From: Oscillospiraceae bacterium
Lineage (GTDB): Bacteria > Bacillota_A > Clostridia > Oscillospirales > WRJC01
Direction: 5' to 3'
NCBI GenBank assembly: GCA_009782405.1
Contig: WRJC01000040.1
Span: 4,252-26,106, forward strand
DNA length: 21,855 nt
Position numbers and translations under genes: made by a program. This document shows, in pieces, positions 1 through 6,388 of the stretch (positions within the stretch are counted from its first letter, which is position 1; each line of letters begins with the position of its first letter). Below the pieces are notes generated by a model. It was not told where the DNA came from, ran no database searches, and worked only from the letters and a program-made list of their open reading frames with translations.

Positions 1-390
1 ACAATTTCCGGCATATTGGCTCTAATAGGGCTGTTTAATTTCATAAACCTTATATCTGTTGGGCTTCTCACCCGCAAGCGTGAGTTTGCCGCTCTTGAGA
101 GTGTTGGCATGAGCAAAAAGCAAATACGCCTTATGCTTAGATGGGAGGGCGCGATTTACTGGATTTTAACAATCGCTGTTTCAATAACCGCAGGAACGGG
201 CATAACTTACGGACTGTTCAGCCTTGTCGCCAATCAAAGCCCAAATCAGTTTCCGCAATTTAACTATCCGTTCATGCCTGTCGCGGTAGTCTTATGCCTT
301 ATTGTTCTGATTTGCACGATTACACCGGAAATTTGTTATCGCGGCATCAGCAAAATGACGCTTGTGGAGAGATTGAGGGAAGCAGAATAA
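1..390 (+). CDS. ABC transporter permease, FtsX family, C-terminal part (partial)
   Basis: The reading frame is open from the first base of the window, so this is the 3' end of a longer gene. The 129 visible residues hold the typical end of an FtsX/MacB permease: a membrane segment running into a cytoplasmic loop with TRKREFAALESVGMSKKQI, then two hydrophobic segments (about residues 55-80 and 90-115) and a short basic tail ending LVERLREAE. The 'RKREFA.L.S.GMS..Q' loop is the family's conserved coupling region, which contacts the ATPase. The protein would be an inner-membrane subunit of an ABC system, such as the peptide-export or antimicrobial-resistance type common in Bacillota. The substrate cannot be told, because the ATPase and extracytoplasmic domain lie outside the window. 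Confidence 0.85.
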   Translation, partial: TISGILALIGLFNFINLISVGLLTRKREFAALESVGMSKKQIRLMLRWEGAIYWILTIAVSITAGTGITYGLFSLVANQSPNQFPQFNYPFMPVAVVLCLIVLICTITPEICYRGISKMTLVERLREAE

Positions 391-492
391 AGTGATTTGC
401 AAAAAAGATATTTTGAAAAACAGGGCGAAAAAGTACGAACGCAAATTGAAAAAACGATAGAAACTTTTGAGGCAATAGATTGATAAAAACGC

Positions 493-521
493 TTGACAAA
501 GATAATTGGATTAATTATAAT
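493..521 (+). promoter_or_regulatory. Consensus sigma-A promoter for the small Cys/His-rich gene
   Basis: TTGACA (493-498) is followed after exactly 17 bases by TATAAT (516-521), a perfect match to the housekeeping consensus. The start of transcription should fall near 528, about 75 bases before the ATG at 603. The -10 box lies in the gap of a perfect inverted repeat, annotated separately. Confidence 0.85.
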
Positions 522-539
522 ATGATTAATCCAATTATC
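501..539. promoter_or_regulatory. Perfect 15-bp inverted repeat surrounding the -10 box (putative operator)
   Basis: GATAATTGGATTAAT (501-515) and ATTAATCCAATTATC (525-539) are exact reverse complements separated by 9 bases that contain the TATAAT box. A repressor dimer or pair of dimers bound here would cover the promoter. The right arm is followed by five T residues (540-544), so the same DNA could also fold into an AT-rich terminator-like hairpin for transcripts entering from the permease gene. The cognate regulator is not identifiable in the window. Confidence 0.65.
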
Positions 540-602
540 TTTTTAGTATTAATTAAAACGCTTTTTGAAATAAGAAAAATAATGAAGGGAGCAGGCGATA
601 AA

Positions 603-905
603 ATGAAAATTGACAATAACCCCATCGAGATAGAAGCAATGGCGGCTTTCCGGTGCGGCGACGGCGACGAGGGAAACAGGTTACAGGATAAATTTTTGAG
701 TGAATTTCATGACAGCCTTAAACGTAAAGAGGACTTCTGCCCTTGTACGGCAGACTGCAAACATCACGGACGCTGCATGGATTGCGTAACGATTCACCGA
801 GGTCACGACGACCATTTGCCGAACTGTCTTCATGCCATGCTGAACCGGCGCATAAAAAAACTCTCGGAGCTTTCAGAACATACTCTCAAAGTGACGGAGG
901 ATTAA
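603..905 (+). CDS. Small Cys/His-rich protein of unknown function (100 aa)
   Basis: The ATG at 603 is chosen because AAGGGAG (585-591) sits 11 bases upstream and because the frame upstream lies inside the promoter/operator. The 100-residue soluble protein has a core C46-x-C48-x3-C52-x-H54-H55-x2-C58-x2-C61-x3-H65-x2-H68-x2-H71-x3-C75, which looks like a metal-binding centre (zinc or an iron-sulfur cluster). An acidic helical N-terminus with RCGDGDEGN precedes it, and a basic/acidic helix follows. I recall similar unnamed small proteins with a CPC...HG.C..C...H...LP.C signature in clostridia, but know no proven function. Expression is probably controlled through the inverted repeat over its promoter. 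There is no neighbour in the same transcript before the large gene at 1109. Confidence 0.75.
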   Translation: MKIDNNPIEIEAMAAFRCGDGDEGNRLQDKFLSEFHDSLKRKEDFCPCTADCKHHGRCMDCVTIHRGHDDHLPNCLHAMLNRRIKKLSELSEHTLKVTED

Positions 906-971
906 TTCCCCAAAATATCAAACTTTCACTTCAAAAAATCATATAATAAGTTATAATTTTTTGCCAGTATG

Positions 972-1000
972 CTGAAAAAATTATTGAGCGCAAATATAAT
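972..1000 (+). promoter_or_regulatory. Probable promoter for the FN3/glycosidase-like gene
   Basis: CTGAAA (972-977) is followed after 17 bases by a perfect TATAAT (995-1000). The -35 box matches 4 of 6 consensus bases. It would give a leader of about 100 bases before the ATG at 1109. A 13-bp dyad AAATAC-T-GTATTT (1032-1044) just downstream of the predicted start could be an operator, but this is weak. Confidence 0.45.
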
Positions 1001-1108
1001 ATATATCATCACATTAATTGATATTAAAAGCAAATACTGTATTTACAATATCGGCATTTTGGCTAATCCATAAATTTATTGCAAAACTGTGAGGAGGAAA
1101 AATAATTT

Positions 1109-3625
1109 ATGAAGCAAATAGTCCAGCCTGTACGATTCACCGGCGATGTAAAAAAAATCCCGGAAATACGGCCGCCGTCCGCGTTAATCGCCGAAAGTAC
1201 GGAAAAAGGCGTTTTTTTGGAATGGAATCCGAACCTTGAAAATGATTTATGCGGCTATCTCGTTTATTCAATCGAAGCAATTGAATCAGCCGAAACAAAT
1301 ACCGCATACCGACTCATTACAGATAATTGTATAAAAAGCACGTATTTTACGGACATCAACGCAATACCCGGAAATAAATACGCCTATGCGGTGACGGCGG
1401 TCAATGCGGACGGTATTGAAAGCCCGTATTCAAACGAGGCGCGGATTACCCATAAAATCGAACCTGCGCCTGTGATCGAAAACGGCGAAACAATTATACG
1501 AACCGCGCCGCACGAACCTGTTTTATTGACTGACGCGGCAACTATTAGGTTCAACAACGGGCAGACGCTTATCTTTGATAAGCGAAATATGCGTATGAGA
1601 GCATGGATAAGCAAAAAGGGAACGCATCTTCTAAGCCCCGCAATATACGGAAACGCATTGGATATAAGCGAAATGGACAACTGGGGTTTCCCGGACGCAA
1701 AACCCGCGACAACCGTTTACCCGGCAACGCCGGATTGTTACACGCTGCCTGTGAGCGAATTGTTCAAGCCCGGCATGCACGATGCGGGTCCGCCAGTATT
1801 GCTTGACATGAAACCGGCGGCGGGAAGATTGACAATACATTATTCCCTGCCGTTACGCAAAAACAAAAACCGGAATTTTACGCGGGCAAAGATATGGGAA
1901 ACATGGCGCGAAGTGACAAAACGCATAGGAACAGCAGATTATACGGGATTTGACAGAAAGATTGAAATAGAATTGCCTTCGGAATATAAAGACGGATATT
2001 CAGTATGCTTGAACGACGCTTTTGGGGTAAACGGGAGTTGCGACGGCGATGTGAGCTACGAAACGAACTGGCGGAATCCCTATCTTGAAACAATATATTG
2101 GAAACGGCATGAATGTCCCCGTAAATCCGGCGGTTCAAACGAAAGGCAGACCGGAAGGTACCATCCCGACGGCGAAACAATGCAAACAAACCCGTTCAAG
2201 ATTTTATGCTATACTAAAGGAACAATGATTTTGTCCGCGCTCCGCTGTTACCATTCCGTCCATTCGAACCTGTCAAATTACGCGCAGCATCTTCAGGACG
2301 GAATTTTCCCCAACTTCATGGTAGACTGCGCGGAAAGCGGAGTACGGTTCACCGCTGAAATATTCGAGTATCTATACGCGGAAAACACGGGGCTTGAACC
2401 GCCGCAGCTTTATATGGACGCGGCTTTTCATTATAGGAGGCGTATTGCCCGGCTTTACCAGCTACCTGAATATGTTTCAGGGTTCGCTCAGGGCTGGGAT
2501 TGGCAGTATCCGGATTACGGTCCCGACGACGCCGCAAGAGCCGGAATGGACATGATAGGTCACGCCCATCATTTCTGGTTTTCCGCGCCTTACGCGGTTG
2601 ACCCCGATATACTGAAAGATATATCTCACCCTGTTAATCAGTACATAAAAGAATATGTCCGGTCATATAATGAACGCGGCATCGCCGTTTCTTTCTGGAT
2701 GCGCCCGGAATTTGTCAAGACATCGCCCGCCAATGCGTTCAGCGACGGATTTACGACGCTCTACTACGGATATAACAGCCAGACACATCCGCCGTTGATG
2801 GAAAAACTGGAAAAAGAGGGGATTCCGGTCATCAGGAACCACCCCGAATGGATACGTTATGGCAAAGACGGAAGTTTAGCCGCCGATATCCATAATACGC
2901 CCTACTCTTGGATTCCGGTACGGCTTTCAAGCGGCTGGTATGAAGAAATCATCATTCCGACGCTCGAACGCATGGCTGAATTGGGATTTGCCGCGGTATT
3001 TCAGGACGGCGGCGCGGGAGGTATGGTCGGGGTAGAATATACGCCTGACGGAACGCGCTGCACTATGCCGTATTACTGGCGGTGGTTTCAGGATATATCA
3101 AGGCTTGGCATGGAAGTCAACGGCGAACTACCGCTCGCTTGGGGCAGCAGCACGATACCTACGCCGTCCGAGCAGGACGCTGCGGATCCGTGGGCGGTCA
3201 CACATCAGATAATGCGCGGAAATCTGGAAGCCAAATGGTTCAGCCCACGATACCGCCATATAATTCACTCAATGTACGCGGGAGCGTATATGCACGTAAA
3301 GAGCAGTCAGGAACATACGGAAACGGCTCGCTTTTTCAGGGATTTTCTCTCGGAGCACGGACACCCCGACCGGGTGACGTTGGAAGGTTTGCGCTGGGAT
3401 TTCATTGACCCGACGGGAGGAAGCGCGCTGCGCGGTTGGGTATGGGACGAAGTGTACTGGGAATATGAAACGGAAACGGAAATGGAAATTGAAAAGGGGC
3501 GGCGCGTAAAATATCCGTTGTATGCCGAATTTCTCGGAAACAAAACAGCTCGAACAGCCGAAAGGCTTGGCGATAATGCGGGGATAAAAAGTTTCGGACA
3601 GCCGGAAACCCTGCCATCAGGATAA
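1109..3625 (+). CDS. FN3-domain protein with glycoside-hydrolase-like catalytic region, uncharacterised
   Basis: The start is ATG with GAGGAGG (1091-1097) 11 bases upstream. The 838-residue protein has no signal peptide or membrane segment, so it is probably cytoplasmic. Residues about 20-118 form a fibronectin type III domain (GVFLEWNPN ... YLVY ... YAVTAVNADGIES). A beta-rich section follows to about residue 430. The rest looks like a TIM barrel with motifs seen in clan GH-D/GH31-like enzymes: AQGWDWQYPD, a strand GIAVSFWMRPEF, and an acidic strand end GFAAVFQDGG followed by a glycine-rich loop. I cannot assign it to a named family, and which Asp/Glu residues are catalytic is unknown. The context suggests degradation of imported carbohydrate. 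It is transcribed alone and ends before a strong terminator. Coding potential is certain; function is inferred. Confidence 0.8.
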   Translation: MKQIVQPVRFTGDVKKIPEIRPPSALIAESTEKGVFLEWNPNLENDLCGYLVYSIEAIESAETNTAYRLITDNCIKSTYFTDINAIPGNKYAYAVTAVNADGIESPYSNEARITHKIEPAPVIENGETIIRTAPHEPVLLTDAATIRFNNGQTLIFDKRNMRMRAWISKKGTHLLSPAIYGNALDISEMDNWGFPDAKPATTVYPATPDCYTLPVSELFKPGMHDAGPPVLLDMKPAAGRLTIHYSLPLRKNKNRNFTRAKIWETWREVTKRIGTADYTGFDRKIEIELPSEYKDGYSVCLNDAFGVNGSCDGDVSYETNWRNPYLETIYWKRHECPRKSGGSNERQTGRYHPDGETMQTNPFKILCYTKGTMILSALRCYHSVHSNLSNYAQHLQDGIFPNFMVDCAESGVRFTAEIFEYLYAENTGLEPPQLYMDAAFHYRRRIARLYQLPEYVSGFAQGWDWQYPDYGPDDAARAGMDMIGHAHHFWFSAPYAVDPDILKDISHPVNQYIKEYVRSYNERGIAVSFWMRPEFVKTSPANAFSDGFTTLYYGYNSQTHPPLMEKLEKEGIPVIRNHPEWIRYGKDGSLAADIHNTPYSWIPVRLSSGWYEEIIIPTLERMAELGFAAVFQDGGAGGMVGVEYTPDGTRCTMPYYWRWFQDISRLGMEVNGELPLAWGSSTIPTPSEQDAADPWAVTHQIMRGNLEAKWFSPRYRHIIHSMYAGAYMHVKSSQEHTETARFFRDFLSEHGHPDRVTLEGLRWDFIDPTGGSALRGWVWDEVYWEYETETEMEIEKGRRVKYPLYAEFLGNKTARTAERLGDNAGIKSFGQPETLPSG

Positions 3626-3683
3626 TAAAGATAATAAAAAGAAGTGCAATTATTCACTCACAGCTAATTTTTTGCGTTTAGTC

Positions 3684-3708
3684 CTTGTGGAAGTTCGCTT
3701 CCACCAAG
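3684..3708 (+). other. UUCG-loop hairpin upstream of the terminator
   Basis: CTTGTGGAAG (3684-3693), loop TTCG, then CTTCCACCAAG (3698-3708) form a 10-bp stem with one bulged base and a stable UUCG tetraloop. No long T run follows. It lies 10 bases ahead of the terminator hairpin and may protect the 3' end of the message. Confidence 0.5.
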
Positions 3709-3717
3709 CAAAAAACT

Positions 3718-3760
3718 GCGGCATATGGGGAGTTTTTAAATCCCCGATATGCCGCGTTTT
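3718..3760 (+). terminator. Rho-independent terminator
   Basis: GCGGCATATGGGGA and TCCCCGATATGCCGC form a long stem with one bulged C, a 9-base AT-rich loop, and a GTTTT tail ending at 3760. It closes the FN3-protein transcript about 95 bases after its stop codon. Confidence 0.8.
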
Positions 3761-3855
3761 CTATGTTAACCGTAAAAAACAAAAGCCGGATTTTCAAAAT
3801 AAAAAAACGCATTTTTCATTTACAAATAAAAATTTTAAATTTTTAATAAAACCTA

Positions 3856-3884
3856 TTGACAAAATAGTTAGCTTATGCTAACAT
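3856..3884 (+). promoter_or_regulatory. Sigma-A promoter of feoB
   Basis: TTGACA (3856-3861), a 17-base spacer and TAACAT (3879-3884) form the promoter; very AT-rich DNA just upstream (about 3780-3855) may act as an UP element. A dyad covers the spacer and -10 box, as expected for a repressed iron-uptake promoter. The leader is about 140 bases and carries a second copy of the dyad. Confidence 0.7.
3867..3882. promoter_or_regulatory. Putative DtxR-family operator 1 (GTTAGC-N4-GCTAAC)
   Basis: GTTAGC TTAT GCTAAC is a perfect 6-bp inverted repeat lying across the spacer and -10 box of the feoB promoter. The TTAGC/GCTAA half sites resemble the core of DtxR/IdeR operators (TTAGGTTAGCCTAACCTAA type). 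Bound iron-loaded repressor would block RNA polymerase. The regulator gene is not in the window. Confidence 0.6.
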
Positions 3885-3941
3885 ATAAAAAGAATGCAAT
3901 CGATAGCTTAGAATAAACAAACAAATTTTTTTAGCCGTATA

Positions 3942-3957
3942 GTTAGCAATGGCTAAC
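3942..3957. promoter_or_regulatory. Putative DtxR-family operator 2 (GTTAGC-N4-GCTAAC)
   Basis: GTTAGC AATG GCTAAC repeats the same half sites and the same 4-base gap as the copy 75 bases upstream. It lies in the feoB leader, so it could act as a roadblock or an auxiliary site. Confidence 0.6.
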
Positions 3958-4029
3958 TTTCGTCCCTGCGATTGAAAAAGCCGAAAAAATCACGATAAAA
4001 CCAATCGAAGCATCAAAGGAGGTTGAGCC

Positions 4030-6117
4030 ATGATATTTGCTCTTGCGGGAAATCAGAATTGCGGCAAAACGACTTTGTTCAATCAATTGACAGGTTCAAA
4101 CCAGCATGTGGGCAATTTTCCCGGCGTGACGGTTGACCAAAAAATCGGCGATATTATCGGGCATGGTTCACATCCCCATTCGCATAAGCGCCACCATCAT
4201 CGCGTTAATTTTCACGATCACCGCAATGTTGCGGAAACTGCGCATGAAAATGTTTCCATAGTAGATCTGCCCGGCATATATTCGCTGTCGCCTTATACGA
4301 GCGAAGAAATCGTCACCCGTGATTTTTTATTGAAACATAAACCCGAAGGAATAATAAATATCATAGATGCAACAAATATTGAACGCAATTTGTATTTGAC
4401 GCTGCAATTGATCGAATTGCAAATCCCGATGATTCTCGCCTTGAACATGATGGACGAAGTGCAAAAAAACAACGGAAGCATAGATATTAAAGCCTTGGAA
4501 GAAGAACTCGGAATTCCCGTTGTCCCCATAGCGGCGATAAAAAAACAAGGCGTATTTGAACTTGAGAAACGGGCTATCGAAACGGTTGAAAACAACATAA
4601 AACCCGGGCGCATAGATTTTTGTTCGGGAACGGTACACAGGGCAATTCACGCAGTCGCGCATATCATAGAGGATCATGCGCAAAAACAAAATATTCCTGT
4701 TCGATTCGCGGCGACAAGATTAGTGGAAGGAGACGATCCACTACTCGAAAACCTTAAACTGACGGAAAATGAGAAAGAAATGATAGAGCACGCCGTCAAA
4801 GAAATGGAAACTGAATTAAATACCGACAGGGAAGCAGCTTTGGCGGATATGCGGTATCAGTTCATAGAAGATATTTGCCAAAAAAGCGTAGTAAAACCAA
4901 AAGAAAGCCGCGAATATCGCCGCAGCGTGAGAATCGATTCATTGCTCACGCATAAAATATGGGCTATTCCCGTTTTTCTTGTTATCATATTCGGAGTATT
5001 CGGGCTCACATTCGGCTTGATTGGCAATCGGCTCAGCGATTTGTTGGTTTTGGGGATAAATAAGTTGAGCATTATAGTCGACGAGGCATTGACTTTATAC
5101 GGTTTAAACCCTGTAATTCATTCGTTGATCATCGACGGCATATTCGCGGGCGTCGGTGCGGTTCTCAGTTTTATCCCGATTATACTCACATTGTTCTTCT
5201 TTTTGTCTATACTGGAAGACAGCGGATACATGGCTAGGATAGCGGTCGTGATGGATAAACCTCTGTGCAAAATCGGGTTGTCCGGACGCAGTTTCGTGCC
5301 AATGCTGATGGGTTTCGGCTGTACCGTTCCGGCAATCATGGCGACAAGGACGCTTGCGAGCGAACGCGACAAAAAAATGACGTTGCTTCTCACTCCGTTT
5401 ATGAGTTGCGGCGCGAAACTTCCGATATACGCATTGTTTACAGCCGCGTTTTTTCCGAAATATCAGGCGTTCGTGATGATCGGTTTTTATGGAATAGGGA
5501 TTTTATTGGCGGTTCTATCGGGATTTGTCATGAAAAATACGGCGTTCAGGGGTGCGCCTGTCCCTTTTGTCATGGAGTTGCCAAATTACAGATTTCCGTC
5601 CGCGAAAACCGTGATTTTGCTCATTTGGGACAAAGCGAAAGATTTTCTTCAAAGGGCGTTTACAGTTATCTTTTTGGCGACGGTTGTGATTTGGTTTTTG
5701 CAATCGTTTGATTTTCGATTGGATGTCGTAGAAGACGGAGCAGAAAGCATGCTTGCTTCGATCGGAAAGTCTATCAGCGTGATATTTGTTCCGTTAGGAT
5801 TTTCGGATTGGCGGATACCGACCGGGCTCATTACCGGTTTTACCGCCAAAGAAGCCGTTATCAGCACGCTTGCCGTATTGACCGGTTCAAGCGTTTCGGA
5901 ACTCGGCAATACTTTACATACGCTTTTTACGCCGCTTTCCGCATTCAGTTTTTTGATATTTACTTTGTTATATACTCCATGCATCGCGGCAATTTCTACG
6001 GTACGCCGAGAATGGGGAAACATCAAAGGAATGTTTTTTGTTGTATGTTATCAAACGGGGTTTGCGTGGTTGATCGCATTTATCGTTTATCAGGCGGGTA
6101 GTTTGATTTTGGGGTAA
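4030..6117 (+). CDS. feoB: Ferrous iron transporter FeoB
   Basis: GTP-gated inner-membrane Fe(II) importer of 695 residues. ATG is preceded by AAAGGAGG (4015-4022) with a 7-base gap. The cytoplasmic G domain shows G1 GNQNCGKT (7-14), G2 T34 in PGVTV, G3 DLPG (79-82), G4 NMMD (139-142) and a G5-like stretch near A169. Unlike typical FeoB, a histidine-rich insertion with ten His at residues 45-72 lies between G2 and G3. A helical spacer domain follows, then the membrane part from about residue 310 with the conserved pore motifs GFGCTVPA (428-435) and PFMSCGAKLP (456-465) and the late TPCIA motif. No feoA gene is adjacent in the window; the next gene is a FeoB-associated peptide starting 2 bases after the stop. 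Two dyads at its promoter suggest iron-dependent repression. Confidence 0.97.
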   Translation: MIFALAGNQNCGKTTLFNQLTGSNQHVGNFPGVTVDQKIGDIIGHGSHPHSHKRHHHRVNFHDHRNVAETAHENVSIVDLPGIYSLSPYTSEEIVTRDFLLKHKPEGIINIIDATNIERNLYLTLQLIELQIPMILALNMMDEVQKNNGSIDIKALEEELGIPVVPIAAIKKQGVFELEKRAIETVENNIKPGRIDFCSGTVHRAIHAVAHIIEDHAQKQNIPVRFAATRLVEGDDPLLENLKLTENEKEMIEHAVKEMETELNTDREAALADMRYQFIEDICQKSVVKPKESREYRRSVRIDSLLTHKIWAIPVFLVIIFGVFGLTFGLIGNRLSDLLVLGINKLSIIVDEALTLYGLNPVIHSLIIDGIFAGVGAVLSFIPIILTLFFFLSILEDSGYMARIAVVMDKPLCKIGLSGRSFVPMLMGFGCTVPAIMATRTLASERDKKMTLLLTPFMSCGAKLPIYALFTAAFFPKYQAFVMIGFYGIGILLAVLSGFVMKNTAFRGAPVPFVMELPNYRFPSAKTVILLIWDKAKDFLQRAFTVIFLATVVIWFLQSFDFRLDVVEDGAESMLASIGKSISVIFVPLGFSDWRIPTGLITGFTAKEAVISTLAVLTGSSVSELGNTLHTLFTPLSAFSFLIFTLLYTPCIAAISTVRREWGNIKGMFFVVCYQTGFAWLIAFIVYQAGSLILG

Positions 6118-6119
6118 TT

Positions 6120-6272
6120 ATGAATTTATTGGATTATTTTGTTTTTGGGATTATTTTTACGGAAATCATATTTGCAGCCATATTTCTCATCCGAAAAAGA
6201 AAGCAGGGAAAAAATAACTGCTGCGGCTGCGTTTATCGGGATAATTGCAACAATAAGCCATGCGAAAAATAA
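6120..6272 (+). CDS. FeoB-associated Cys-rich membrane protein (50 aa)
   Basis: An ATG two bases after the feoB stop opens a 50-residue frame ending TAA at 6270-6272, with GGGG (6111-6114) as a weak ribosome site inside the feoB end. Residues about 4-24 form one hydrophobic membrane segment, followed by the basic stop-transfer RKRKQGK, and then a cytoplasmic Cys cluster C34-C35-G-C37-x5-C43-x4-C48. This arrangement and position are those of the FeoB-associated Cys-rich membrane family, small proteins found next to feoB in Bacillota; they may help iron pass through the transporter or take the place of FeoC. The metal-handling role of the cysteines is inferred. Confidence 0.88.
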   Translation: MNLLDYFVFGIIFTEIIFAAIFLIRKRKQGKNNCCGCVYRDNCNNKPCEK

Positions 6273-6287
6273 TATAATGTTTAGGAG

Positions 6288-6316
6288 TTGACAAAAGGCG
6301 AACATCGGAGTATAAT
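6288..6316 (+). promoter_or_regulatory. Consensus sigma-A promoter of the acyl-CoA synthetase operon
   Basis: TTGACA (6288-6293), a 17-base spacer and TATAAT (6311-6316) are all perfect. Transcription should begin near 6323, giving a leader of about 65 bases. No terminator is visible between the feoB unit and this promoter, so some read-through is possible. Confidence 0.85.
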
Positions 6317-6375
6317 TACCTATGGTTATCGTGTTTTGCCGGAATTTTTTGTGATAGCTGATTTATCGTGGAATT

Positions 6376-6379
6376 GGAG
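6376..6379 (+). promoter_or_regulatory. Ribosome binding site that decides the acyl-CoA synthetase start
   Basis: GGAG ends 9 bases before ATG 6389. The in-frame GTG at 6368 has no ribosome site upstream, and this GGAG would lie within its coding part. The ATG is therefore preferred. Confidence 0.6.
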
Positions 6380-6388
6380 AAATTGAAA

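Noticed and set aside
480..602. N-terminal extension of the small Cys/His protein from a TTG at 480
   Set aside because: It would run through the promoter and the inverted repeat; the ATG at 603 has a proper ribosome site.
953..984. Hairpin ATAATTTTTT-GC-CAG-TATG-CTG-AAAAAATTAT as a terminator
   Set aside because: The GC part of the stem is only 3 bp and the T run comes before, not after, the stem on the plus strand; it also overlaps the likely -35 box of the next gene.
3672..3881. 69-codon open frame between the FN3 gene and feoB
   Set aside because: It covers both hairpins, the AT-rich region and the feoB promoter, has no ribosome site, and its translation is low complexity.
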